Shown: piece by piece, positions 19,547 to 27,071 of the stretch
Numbering within the stretch: the stretch's first letter is position 1
How the letters are laid out: each line of letters begins with the position of its first letter
NCBI GenBank assembly: GCA_009691855.1
Contig: SIAI01000029.1
Span: 1-55,668, forward strand
Source of the DNA: Planctomycetota bacterium
GTDB lineage: Bacteria > Planctomycetota > UBA1135 > GCA-002686595
DNA: 55,668 nt
Direction of reading: 5' to 3'
Position numbers and translations under genes: made by a program
Notes under the pieces: model-generated
What the model was told of the DNA's origin: nothing
Databases searched by the model: none
What the model saw: only the letters and a program-made list of their open reading frames with translations

Positions 19547-19865
19547 TCAGTGCAGGGCGACCGCAATCCTCACGAGAGCGACGATGCGCTCGAGATCCGC
19601 GGCCTTGGAGAAGCGCAGCTCGATCCACGGCGAACTGCTGCGAGCGTTTCGGGTGAACCCGCGAGTCGGTCGGATGCGCCAAACCCTCGCGTTCGATCAC
19701 CGTTCGCGTGAGACGGATGTCGCGCTCGTTGCCGCCGTGGAAGTGCGCGAACTCCTTGCCCGCATGCGCCAAGCTCGCGAAGCCGTCGTCCCGGTCCGGC
19801 CAGGCGCGGTGCTCGACGCCGAGCTTCTCGAGCCGTCGAACGAGCTGTTGGCGTAGGTCGGGCAT
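19547..19865 (-). pseudogene. DUF5519 (luciferase-like) gene with one frameshift
   Basis: From ATG 19865 the product begins MPDLRQQLVRRLEKLG, RAWPDRDDGFASLAHAGKEFAHFHGG, IRLTRTVIEREGLAHPTDS and HPKRS, a close fit to the small DUF5519 proteins. Right after HPKRS, around 19640, the frame shifts by one base; the expected C terminus SSPWIELRFSKAADLERIV, LVRIAVALH, stop (19547-19549) continues in the next frame. The total of 319 bases is one more than a multiple of three, as expected for a single insertion. Both halves look well conserved, so the shift is either recent or a sequence error. The family has no established enzymatic role. Confidence 0.75.
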
Positions 19866-19994
19866 GGTTCGACGACAGCGTGCCCAGCCTCGGATCTGGC
19901 CTCCGGAACGCCATTGCTGGAACCCGACCCCGGAGAGCGCTCCGCTCGGGCTCGCGCGCGAGTATCTTCTCGCGCCGGCCCCGGAGACTCCGCC

Positions 19995-21671
19995 ATGAAG
20001 ACGCGTTCCCTGTTCTTGTTCGCCTGCGCGCTCGGCGCTTGTCACTCGAGCGCGAGCCGCTCCGGCTCCGCGTCGGCGCTCGAGTCCGCGCTGGCGAGCC
20101 TCTCGGCCGACGAGCTGCTCGCGCACATGCGCGTCCTGTCGAGCGATGCCTTCGAGGGCCGTGGGCCGGGCACCGAGGGCGACAAGAAGACGGTCGAATA
20201 CCTGGTCAGCCAATTCAAGGCGCTGGGCCTCGCGCCGGGCAATCCGGACGGCAGCTTCGTGCAGAAGGTGCCGCTGCTGGGCTTCCAGACGAGCTCGCAG
20301 GTCGCGCTCACGACCGCGGCCGGCACGCAGGCGCTCGAGCCGCTGAAGGACTACGTGGCCATGTCGCGCCTCGAGCAGGCCAAGCTCGACGGGCTCGAGC
20401 TCGTCTTCGTGGGCTACGGCGTGGTCGCGCCCGAGTACGGCTGGGACGACTTCAAGGACGTCGATGTGCGCGGCAAGGCGCTCGTGATGCTGGTCAACGA
20501 CCCGCAGGTGGCGAGCGCGCAGGATCCGGCGCGGCTCGACGACGCGCTCTTCCGCGGCAAGGCCATGACCTACTACGGGCGCTGGACGTACAAGTACGAG
20601 ATCGCCAAGGCCAAGGGCGCCGCGGCCGCGATCCTGGTGCACGAGACCGGACCCGCGGGCTATCCGTGGGAGGTCGTGTCGGGCAGCTGGGGCCGCGAGG
20701 GCTTCGACATCGCCGGGCCGGGCGCGGCCGAGGCGCACGTGCCGGTCGAGAGCTGGATCCAGCGCGACGTGGCCACGAAGCTGTGCAGCGACAGCGGCCT
20801 CGACTTCGAGGCGCTGAAGCAGAGCGCGCTCTCGCGCGACTTCCGCCCGCTGACGCTCTCCGGCGCGCACGCGAGCTTCGACTGCACCACGAAGTTGCGC
20901 ACGATCGAATCGAGCAACGTCGCCGCGCTGCGCCCGGGCTGCGATCCCGAGAAGCAGGACGAGTACCTCGTGCTCACCGCGCACTGGGACCACCTGGGCA
21001 AGGATCCGAGCGCACCCGACCCGATCTTCAACGGCGCGCTCGACAACGCCTCGGGCACTTCGGCGCTGCTCGAGCTCGCGCAGGCCTTCACCAAGGTCGC
21101 GCCCGCGCGCTCGATCCTGTTCCTGGCCGTGACGGCGGAGGAGAAGGGCCTCCTCGGCTCGAAGTACTACGCCACGCACCCGCTCCATCCGCTCGCGCGC
21201 ACGCTGGCGAACATCAACATGGACGAGCTCAACCCGTGGGGCCGCACGGCGGACGTGGTGCAGATCGGCAAGGGCTTCTGCGACCTGGACGAGCTCCTCG
21301 TGAAGATCGCCGCCGAGCAGGGCCGCCGCGTCGTGCCCGACCCCGAGCCCGAGAAGGGCAGCTACTTCCGCTCCGACCACTTCAGCTTCGTGAAGCAGGG
21401 CGTGCCCGCGCTCTACGCCGAGTCCGGCATCGACTTCCGCGGCCGCCCGGCCGGCTGGGGCCAGGCGCAGCGCGACCGCTACAACGAGAACGACTACCAC
21501 AAGCCCTCCGACGAGATGCGCGCCGACTGGGACTTCAGCGGCGCGCTGGAGGACCTCGCGCTCTACCTGCGCGTGATCTGGACGCTCTCGCAGGGCGACC
21601 ACTGGCCGCAGTGGAACGAGGGCTCGGAGTTCAAGGCGGTGCGCGAGGCGTCGCTGCGGGCCGGACGCTGA
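19995..21671 (+). CDS. M28-family zinc peptidase lipoprotein
   Basis: 558 residues from ATG 19995; lipoprotein signal ends ALGAC (Cys16). A segment near residues 50-75 (MRVLSSDAFEGRGPGTEGDKKTVEYL) is the usual start of the family. A PA (protease-associated) domain follows around residues 110-260 (FVGYGVVAPEYGWDDF). Zinc ligands and catalytic residues of M28 are all visible: HWDHLG (His330), DNASGTSALLE (Asp350), AEEKGLLGS (Glu382/383), MDELN (Asp410) and RSDHFSF (His462). It should be an active aminopeptidase or carboxypeptidase outside the cytoplasm. It is flanked by two decayed genes. Confidence 0.93.
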   Translation: MKTRSLFLFACALGACHSSASRSGSASALESALASLSADELLAHMRVLSSDAFEGRGPGTEGDKKTVEYLVSQFKALGLAPGNPDGSFVQKVPLLGFQTSSQVALTTAAGTQALEPLKDYVAMSRLEQAKLDGLELVFVGYGVVAPEYGWDDFKDVDVRGKALVMLVNDPQVASAQDPARLDDALFRGKAMTYYGRWTYKYEIAKAKGAAAAILVHETGPAGYPWEVVSGSWGREGFDIAGPGAAEAHVPVESWIQRDVATKLCSDSGLDFEALKQSALSRDFRPLTLSGAHASFDCTTKLRTIESSNVAALRPGCDPEKQDEYLVLTAHWDHLGKDPSAPDPIFNGALDNASGTSALLELAQAFTKVAPARSILFLAVTAEEKGLLGSKYYATHPLHPLARTLANINMDELNPWGRTADVVQIGKGFCDLDELLVKIAAEQGRRVVPDPEPEKGSYFRSDHFSFVKQGVPALYAESGIDFRGRPAGWGQAQRDRYNENDYHKPSDEMRADWDFSGALEDLALYLRVIWTLSQGDHWPQWNEGSEFKAVREASLRAGR

Positions 21672-21712
21672 GCTCGGCCCTGACCAATCTCGCTCGGTTG
21701 CACTCCTCGTCG

Positions 21713-22085
21713 ATGTCGCGCGAGTACCCGCCGCTCGAGCCTGATCCCGTGATCGAGGCCTACGGCGCTCGAAGGAGCGCGGCCCGATCCCCGAGGAGCG
21801 CCACCCGGACTGCCGTTTCGCTGGAACGTGAAGACCCTGGAAATGGGGCTGAACCTCGCGGGTGACGAGCCTCGGAGACCTCGACGTGCTCGCGGAAGTG
21901 CCGGGCTGTGGCAGCTTCGCGAGTTGAGCGAACATGCGCAGACGGTGGAGATCCTCGGCCGCACTTGTCGTTGCGTCGACTTGCTGGCGCTCATCCGCCT
22001 GAAGAAGGCCGCCGGTCGGCCGAAGAACCTGGAGACCGTCGCCGAACTCGAGGCGCTGCGCGAGGAACTCGGGCGGCAAGAGTAG
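21713..22085 (+). pseudogene. remnant of a nucleotidyltransferase-like gene
   Basis: Three pieces in different frames together resemble the C-terminal half of small nucleotidyltransferase-like proteins of toxin-antitoxin type loci: PFRWNVKTLEMGLNL, then TSLGDLDVLAEVPGCGSFA, then HAQTVEILGRTCRCVDLLA followed by LIRLKKAAGRPKNLETVAEL and a stop at 22083-22085. At least two frameshifts separate them. The preceding codons from 21713 read PPLEPDPVIEAYGA, a motif I associate with the short partner gene of such loci, so the remnant may be a deletion fusion of two adjacent genes. The family identification rests on recalled sequence patterns. Not functional as read. Confidence 0.55.
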
Positions 22086-22133
22086 GCACGCCGAGGCGCT
22101 GGGATACACACCGGAGGCAGGCCAGACGCTGAG

Positions 22134-22997
22134 CTACGCGAACGCTTGGGCCGCTTGCAGCACGCGCTCGCGTCGTCGCAACAGCGAGCTCACGGCGCCC
22201 TCGCGCAGACCCAGCAGTCGGTCGCAGTTCCGGTCGTCGGTGAAGTCCGCCTCCTGCTTCCGCTCGTCGATGGCCCAGTAGGCGAGCGCGCTGGCGAACG
22301 CAACGATGCGGATCTCGCTCAGGCGCAGCGTCGTGTTGGTGGGATCCTGGTGGTGGCGGATCACCGCGCTGACCCAGGCGCCGAGATGCCAGGCCTCGGC
22401 GAGCTTGATACCGGCCTCGGTATGGAACTCTTCCATGGCCGCCTCCTGGATCGCCTTGGGAACCGGTGACACGAGCTCCTCGCGCTCCAGGTCGTGCAAA
22501 AATTTCAGGACGAGCGGCATGCCGACATCGTGCAGCAAGCCGCACAGGAAGGCGGACTCCTGGTCGAGCCGCTGTAACTCGGCGATTTCCTTCGCGTAGT
22601 ACGCCGTGACCAGCGCGTGCACCCATAGTGCGCGCAGCCGTTCCTCTTGACCGGGCAGCGCGAAGAGCTGCTCCTTGAGCGCGACCGTGATCGCGATGTT
22701 TCTGACGGTTCCGAGACCCAAGCGGCTCATCGCCTGCTGGAGCGACAGGATGGGCACCCGGGCCGCGTGCGTGGCCGCGTTGGCCGCGCGCAGCAGGTGC
22801 GCGGCCAAGGACGGATCTTGCAGGACCAGGTCCACCAGCTCGCCGATCTTCGCGCGCTCGTCGCCGCACGCAGTCATGACCCGCGCGGCGGTGGCAGGCA
22901 GCAGGGGCAGGTTCAGTTCGCCCGCGAGACGCAGGCGCAGGGCCTCTCGGAGAGCGTCGGGCGGCGTGGTTCCGATCGGGTCGACTTCGATCGCCAT
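22134..22997 (-). CDS. HDOD-domain signalling protein
   Basis: 287 residues from ATG 22997 with AGGGG upstream. The protein is one HDOD domain: LNLPLLPATAARVMTACGD, VLQDPSLAAHLLRAANA, ILSLQQAMSRLGLGTVRNIAI, and an HD-like core FLCGLLHDVGMPLV with later HTEAGIKLAEAWHLGAWVSAVIRHHQDP. HDOD proteins are cytosolic and act in signalling or regulation, usually together with kinases or GGDEF/EAL proteins; most are not proven phosphodiesterases. No partner domain is fused and none is adjacent. It is convergent with the nucleotidyltransferase remnant and divergent from the serine hydrolase gene. Confidence 0.88.
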   Translation of the reverse strand: MAIEVDPIGTTPPDALREALRLRLAGELNLPLLPATAARVMTACGDERAKIGELVDLVLQDPSLAAHLLRAANAATHAARVPILSLQQAMSRLGLGTVRNIAITVALKEQLFALPGQEERLRALWVHALVTAYYAKEIAELQRLDQESAFLCGLLHDVGMPLVLKFLHDLEREELVSPVPKAIQEAAMEEFHTEAGIKLAEAWHLGAWVSAVIRHHQDPTNTTLRLSEIRIVAFASALAYWAIDERKQEADFTDDRNCDRLLGLREGAVSSLLRRRERVLQAAQAFA

Positions 22998-23226
22998 GGA
23001 TGGTGGCCCCTGGGAGATCCTAGCAGGCTCCAAGTCTCCTCAGAGTATGCGCTGTTCGGATCCGCAAGGCACGTTCTCGACAACTGCGTGCGTTCGCCGC
23101 CAGCTCGACTTCCTCGGCGACCTGCCGTCCCCGGACACAAGAGCCGTCCCGCGATCCGCGCGCAAATGCACACGGGGCTCGGGCACCTTCCTACGATGCC
23201 CGCCCCCGCATCGAGGAGCTCCTCGG

Positions 23227-24729
23227 ATGTTCCAGCGCCAACCGTTCCTTCTCTCGGCCGTCCTCGTCCTGGCGAGTTCGTCCTTCGCCCAGCCGCGCGT
23301 CGCGCTCCAGGCGAGCGCGCTCGCCGGCACTTGGGACGGCACCTACGAACCGCCCGGCGTCGTCGGCGGCGATCCACTGTCGCTCTTGGTCTCGTCGGTC
23401 GAGGGCGAGCGCGTCCACGGCACGCTCGTGCTGCCCTCGGGCGCGCTCGAGTTCGATGGGCAGTTCGCGGGCTCGACGCTGCGCTTCGAGGCGCAGCTGG
23501 ATGGCAACGCCGCGACACTCGAGCTCGGGCTGCGCGACGGGAAGCTCGTCGGGCTCGGGCGCAGCGGGCCGTCGGAGTGGAGCTTTCGCCTGGCGCACGC
23601 GGGCTCCGAGGTGCTCGCGCGCGAGCACGCGCCGCGCGTGGTCGAGTTGACGAGCGAGCGCCCCGCGACCTACACCCTCGGTGGGCTCGACACCGAGGTC
23701 GCGTTGGCGCTGGACGAGCTCATGCGCACCGTGGCCGAGAAGAACGGCGTCGTGGGCCTGTCGGTCGCGTGCGTGGTCGGAGAGAAGCTCGTCGACGTGC
23801 GTAGCCTGGGCTGGGAGGACGTCTACGCGAACGAGCCGGCCAGCGGCGAGACGCGCTACCGCTGGGCCTCGATCTCGAAGCCACTGACGGCGACGACGGC
23901 CCTGCGGCTCGTGGAGCAGGGCGTGCTCAACCTCGACGCCGACGTGCGCGCGCTCGTGCCGGAGTTCCCGCAGAAATCGATCGATGGCAAGCCGGTGAAG
24001 ATCACGCCGGGCCTGATCCTGTGCCACCAGAGCGGCATCACGCACTACGAGGGCGCGACGCGCACGTTGCGCGAGTACGCCGAGCCGCACCCGTTCGACG
24101 AGCTCGTGCACGGGCTCGATCTGTTCCAGAGCGCGCCGCTGCGCTTCGCTCCGGGTTCCCAGTTTTCCTATTCGACGCACGCCTGGACGCTGCTGGGGCT
24201 GTGCCTCGAGCGCGCGGGCAAGAAGCCGTACGCGCAGCTGGTGAAGGAACTCGTGCTCGAGCCGCTCGGCATGCGCGCGACCGAACCCGACTACGTCTCG
24301 AGTTCGATTCCACACCGCACGCACGGCTACGAGCGCGATGCTGCGCAGCGCCTGGTCGAGACCTTCGACGACGACGTCGCCTGGAAGCTGCCGGGCGGCG
24401 GCTGGACCTCGACGGTGGGGGACCTGGCGCGCTTCGGCGCGGGCCTGTTCGGCTCGCAGGTACTGAGCGACGAGGCCAAGCGCCGCGCGTGGAGCGAACA
24501 GCGGTTGCCCGACGGCAAGGGTACCGGCATGGGCCTGGGCTTTTTCCTGGCCACGCTCTCGGGCGAGCGGATGGTTTCGCACAGCGGTGGGCAGCGCAAG
24601 GCCTCGACCTATCTCGCAGTCCTGCCCGAGCGCGGCCTCGCCGTCGCGGCGATGAGCAACACCGACGGCGCGCCGATGCAGGAGATCGCCTTCGGCGCGC
24701 TGCGGTTGTTGCTCGCGGCCCAGCGCTGA
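23227..24729 (+). CDS. secreted serine hydrolase (beta-lactamase/PBP4-like, class C fold)
   Basis: 500 residues from ATG 23227. Signal peptide ends SSFA before Gln. Residues 30-130 form an extra beta-rich domain (LAGTWDGTYEPPGVVGG, LVLPSGALEFDGQF). The catalytic domain has SISK (Ser215, Lys218), YST in place of the usual YxN (Tyr315) and HSG (His452-Gly454), with GITHYEGA, PGSQFSYSTHAWTLLG and MGLGFFL between. This order is that of the beta-lactamase-related (S12) family, which includes esterases and peptidases; true beta-lactamase activity should not be assumed. The Asn to Thr change in the second motif is a noticeable deviation. Divergent from the HDOD gene. Confidence 0.88.
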   Translation: MFQRQPFLLSAVLVLASSSFAQPRVALQASALAGTWDGTYEPPGVVGGDPLSLLVSSVEGERVHGTLVLPSGALEFDGQFAGSTLRFEAQLDGNAATLELGLRDGKLVGLGRSGPSEWSFRLAHAGSEVLAREHAPRVVELTSERPATYTLGGLDTEVALALDELMRTVAEKNGVVGLSVACVVGEKLVDVRSLGWEDVYANEPASGETRYRWASISKPLTATTALRLVEQGVLNLDADVRALVPEFPQKSIDGKPVKITPGLILCHQSGITHYEGATRTLREYAEPHPFDELVHGLDLFQSAPLRFAPGSQFSYSTHAWTLLGLCLERAGKKPYAQLVKELVLEPLGMRATEPDYVSSSIPHRTHGYERDAAQRLVETFDDDVAWKLPGGGWTSTVGDLARFGAGLFGSQVLSDEAKRRAWSEQRLPDGKGTGMGLGFFLATLSGERMVSHSGGQRKASTYLAVLPERGLAVAAMSNTDGAPMQEIAFGALRLLLAAQR

Positions 24730-24737
24730 CGTTCGAC

Positions 24738-25256
24738 TCAGCACGTCGCCTGGTTGAACAGCAGCGCCAGCCCGCCGTCGCCCATGGCCGGCGCGCCGTT
24801 CTCGTCGCAGTCACCCACGACCTGGCCGCCGTTGCCCAGGGATCAGGAAGGCTACCGGGGGGGGCGAACGTCCTGTCGCCGCGGCCATACAGACGCTCAG
24901 CAAGGATGCGCAGCCGACGAGGAGGTCGAGCCGCCCGTCCGCGTCCACGTCGGCGACGGTGAGGGTCTGCGGCTGGCCGGTGACGGCGAGCGCACGCGGC
25001 GCGCCGAACGCGCCCGCTCCTCGCCCGGGGAAGAGCACGGCCGCGTCGTCACCGAGCGCTGCGAAGGCGAGGTCGGTGAGCCCGTCGCCGTCGAGGTCGC
25101 GCACGAGCACGTCCATCGGCGTCGTGCCGATCGCGAACGGCCCCTGCGCGCGGAACGACCCGCCGCCGCCTCCTGGCGGATCGCCAGCGCGGCGTTCCCC
25201 GTGAACAGCAGTCCGGCGAGCACGAATCCGGAGCGATGACCAATCTGTCTAGCCAA
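24738..25256 (-). pseudogene. FG-GAP/VCBS repeat protein remnant
   Basis: On the minus strand a signal-peptide-like start (VLAGLLFTGNAALA, reading from about 25256) passes into another frame with GTTPMDVLVRDLDGDGLTDLAF and VADVDADGRLDLLVGCA, the aspartate-rich FG-GAP blade motifs. A third frame gives the apparent C terminus LGNGGQVVGDCDENG, LALLFNQATC and a stop at 24738-24740. Only two blades remain, whereas family members usually carry seven, and at least two frameshifts exist. It is a deletion-derived remnant of a secreted propeller protein, ending 8 bases from the convergent serine hydrolase gene. Confidence 0.65.
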
Positions 25257-25583
25257 CCTCCCTCGAGCTTCCAGGTGCGCTGGGGGTCGTAGCGGCGTGG
25301 CGCCGCAGCGGTTGCCGCCGGCGCGAGAAGAACACGCGTCTAGGGCCGCGGGATTCAACCTGGACCGGATACTGGTGGCGTTGAGGAACGCGACGAAGGG
25401 AGGATCAAGATCGTGCAGCCCACCCGCGCCTCGCGCTCGACCGCTGCGGACTTGCCGGAATCCCGGTAACGGACCGCCGTCCAGGGCAATGCATCTCTCG
25501 CGAGGCCGCATCACCGGCCGGAAGCGCGTCTCTCGTCTCCTCTTTCCATCCCGCTGCTATCGTCCAAGCCAGGAGAAGTCCCG
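25257..25583. other. intergenic region, no gene recognised
   Basis: Neither strand shows a convincing coding region in this stretch. It must hold the promoter of the gene starting at 25584, whose ATG is preceded by CAGGAG. No repeat or hairpin stands out. Confidence 0.5.
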
Positions 25584-26813
25584 ATGTTCCGTTTGGCGAG
25601 CCCTTGCGCGGCTTTTCTCGTCGTCCTCTCGTTGTTCGGCGCGCGAACCGCGGCGCAGTGTCCGCTCCCGGACCAGCTGGACGGTGGTCCGTGCTGCACG
25701 GTGGCGAGCCCCAAGCTCCCCAACTTCCCGAACTTCACCCAGGACGTGCTCGAGATCTGCTGGCGCGACTGCAACGTCAACGGCGTGATTCCCTACCGGG
25801 CGCGCTGGAAGAACCTGACGGTCGCGCCGGGCACGGGCATTCCCTGCGGCGAGCGGCTGATGTTGCTCGAGCTCCTGAACCCCCTCGGCGTGCTGCAGTG
25901 GAGCGGCGTCATTCGCTTCCAGTATTCGCGCACCTGGCTCGAGATCGATCCTGCCGGCGCTCCGCTGCAGGTGTGGCGCTACTTGATCAACGGCGACCTG
26001 AGCCCGGCCGTGACGACGATGGCGATTCCCTGTCCCGTACCGCCGTGCGTGGCCGCCAACAACAACCGCGCGCGCTTCACGGGCTACGTCGACTACGCCT
26101 CGAGCTGCGCGATCGCGGGGAACGTGTTCCAGGAAGCGTGGATGCTGACGCACGTGTGTGACGCCATCGATCACTTCGTCGGCTTCCCGCGCGGCGGCGC
26201 GTTCCACCCGGATCGCTCGTACACCTTCGTCGGCCCGGGCGCCGGCTTCGTGCCGGGGCCGATCCAGCCGGCCGAGGGCACGCCCGGCTCGCCGTTCGAG
26301 GCCATGCGCCGGCGCAACCTGCCGCCCTTGGGCGCGGTCGGCCCGGCGACGTGCGAGTTCGAGGAACGCCTGAACTTCAACCTGCTCCCGATCCAGCAAC
26401 TGTGCATGTGCGGAGTGGCCGCGGCGCCGCCGCAGTTCCAGATCGCCAACCTCACCATCTTCGGTGCGTGCGGGAGCTTGGTGACCACGCCCGGCGCGCC
26501 GTTCCTGCCGGGCTTTGTCTCGATGGGCCTCGGGAGCTGGACGATCCCGGGCATCTTCCCCGGCGTCGAGGTCCTGCGCTGGAACACGGGCGGCTACGAC
26601 TACACCGATGCGTGTACCGCGGCCCCGCGCCGCGAGGTGTTCTTCGGGGCCACTACGATCGGCGGCTATCCAGCCTTCCAGCTCCTCGCCGGCGGCCCGG
26701 GAGCGCCGCTGCCGCTGACCTTCATCGACCAGGGGAACTCGCTGCGCGTCGGCTTCGGCACGACCATGAACGTGCCGTACGTCAGCGACCACATCCTGAA
26801 TCTGAACCACTGA
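25584..26813 (+). CDS. cysteine-rich secreted protein, unknown function
   Basis: 409 residues; ATG preceded by CAGGAGAAG. Signal peptide MFRLASPCAAFLVVLSLFGARTAA is followed by a mature protein with well over ten cysteines in short clusters: QCPLP, GPCCTV, ICWRDCNVNG, GIPCGER, IPCPVPPC, SSCAIAG, HVCDAID, ATCEFEE, LCMCGV, GACGS, DACT. This spacing suggests several disulfides and an extracellular location. It is also rich in Pro, Gly and aromatic residues and has no recognised catalytic motif. I do not recognise the family. It is monocistronic and is followed by a hairpin at 26831-26851 that looks like a terminator. Confidence 0.75.
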   Translation: MFRLASPCAAFLVVLSLFGARTAAQCPLPDQLDGGPCCTVASPKLPNFPNFTQDVLEICWRDCNVNGVIPYRARWKNLTVAPGTGIPCGERLMLLELLNPLGVLQWSGVIRFQYSRTWLEIDPAGAPLQVWRYLINGDLSPAVTTMAIPCPVPPCVAANNNRARFTGYVDYASSCAIAGNVFQEAWMLTHVCDAIDHFVGFPRGGAFHPDRSYTFVGPGAGFVPGPIQPAEGTPGSPFEAMRRRNLPPLGAVGPATCEFEERLNFNLLPIQQLCMCGVAAAPPQFQIANLTIFGACGSLVTTPGAPFLPGFVSMGLGSWTIPGIFPGVEVLRWNTGGYDYTDACTAAPRREVFFGATTIGGYPAFQLLAGGPGAPLPLTFIDQGNSLRVGFGTTMNVPYVSDHILNLNH

Positions 26814-26830
26814 GCGGCATGCGCAACGGT

Positions 26831-26851
26831 CCCGCGCCGAAATGGCGCGGG
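26831..26851 (+). terminator. candidate terminator hairpin after 26813
   Basis: CCCGCGCC (26831-26838), loop GAAAT, GGCGCGGG (26844-26851): a perfect 8-bp stem 17 bases after the stop codon. No T-run follows directly; a TTTTT lies about 20 bases later, so Rho-independent action is uncertain. Confidence 0.5.
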
Positions 26852-27071
26852 GGCTCGCGCTCAACGCGCACGTTTTTACGCGTTCCATCGAGGCTGCGTC
26901 CCCGCGACGCGGCCTCTTGCGTTTCATCAGGCTCGCCGGGGGCAGCGCATGCGGCCTGTCCTGCCGCAGGAACGAGCGCGAGCTTGTGCGCGGATGGAGC
27001 TGGCTTCATCATGCTCGGCCCAATTTCTTGTCCGGCCGGCGCCTCGAGCGCTGCCCTTCGTTCCCCATCGC

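Noticed and set aside
23227..24729. Antibiotic-resistance beta-lactamase
   Set aside because: The family is mostly esterases and peptidases, and the second motif deviates; resistance cannot be claimed.
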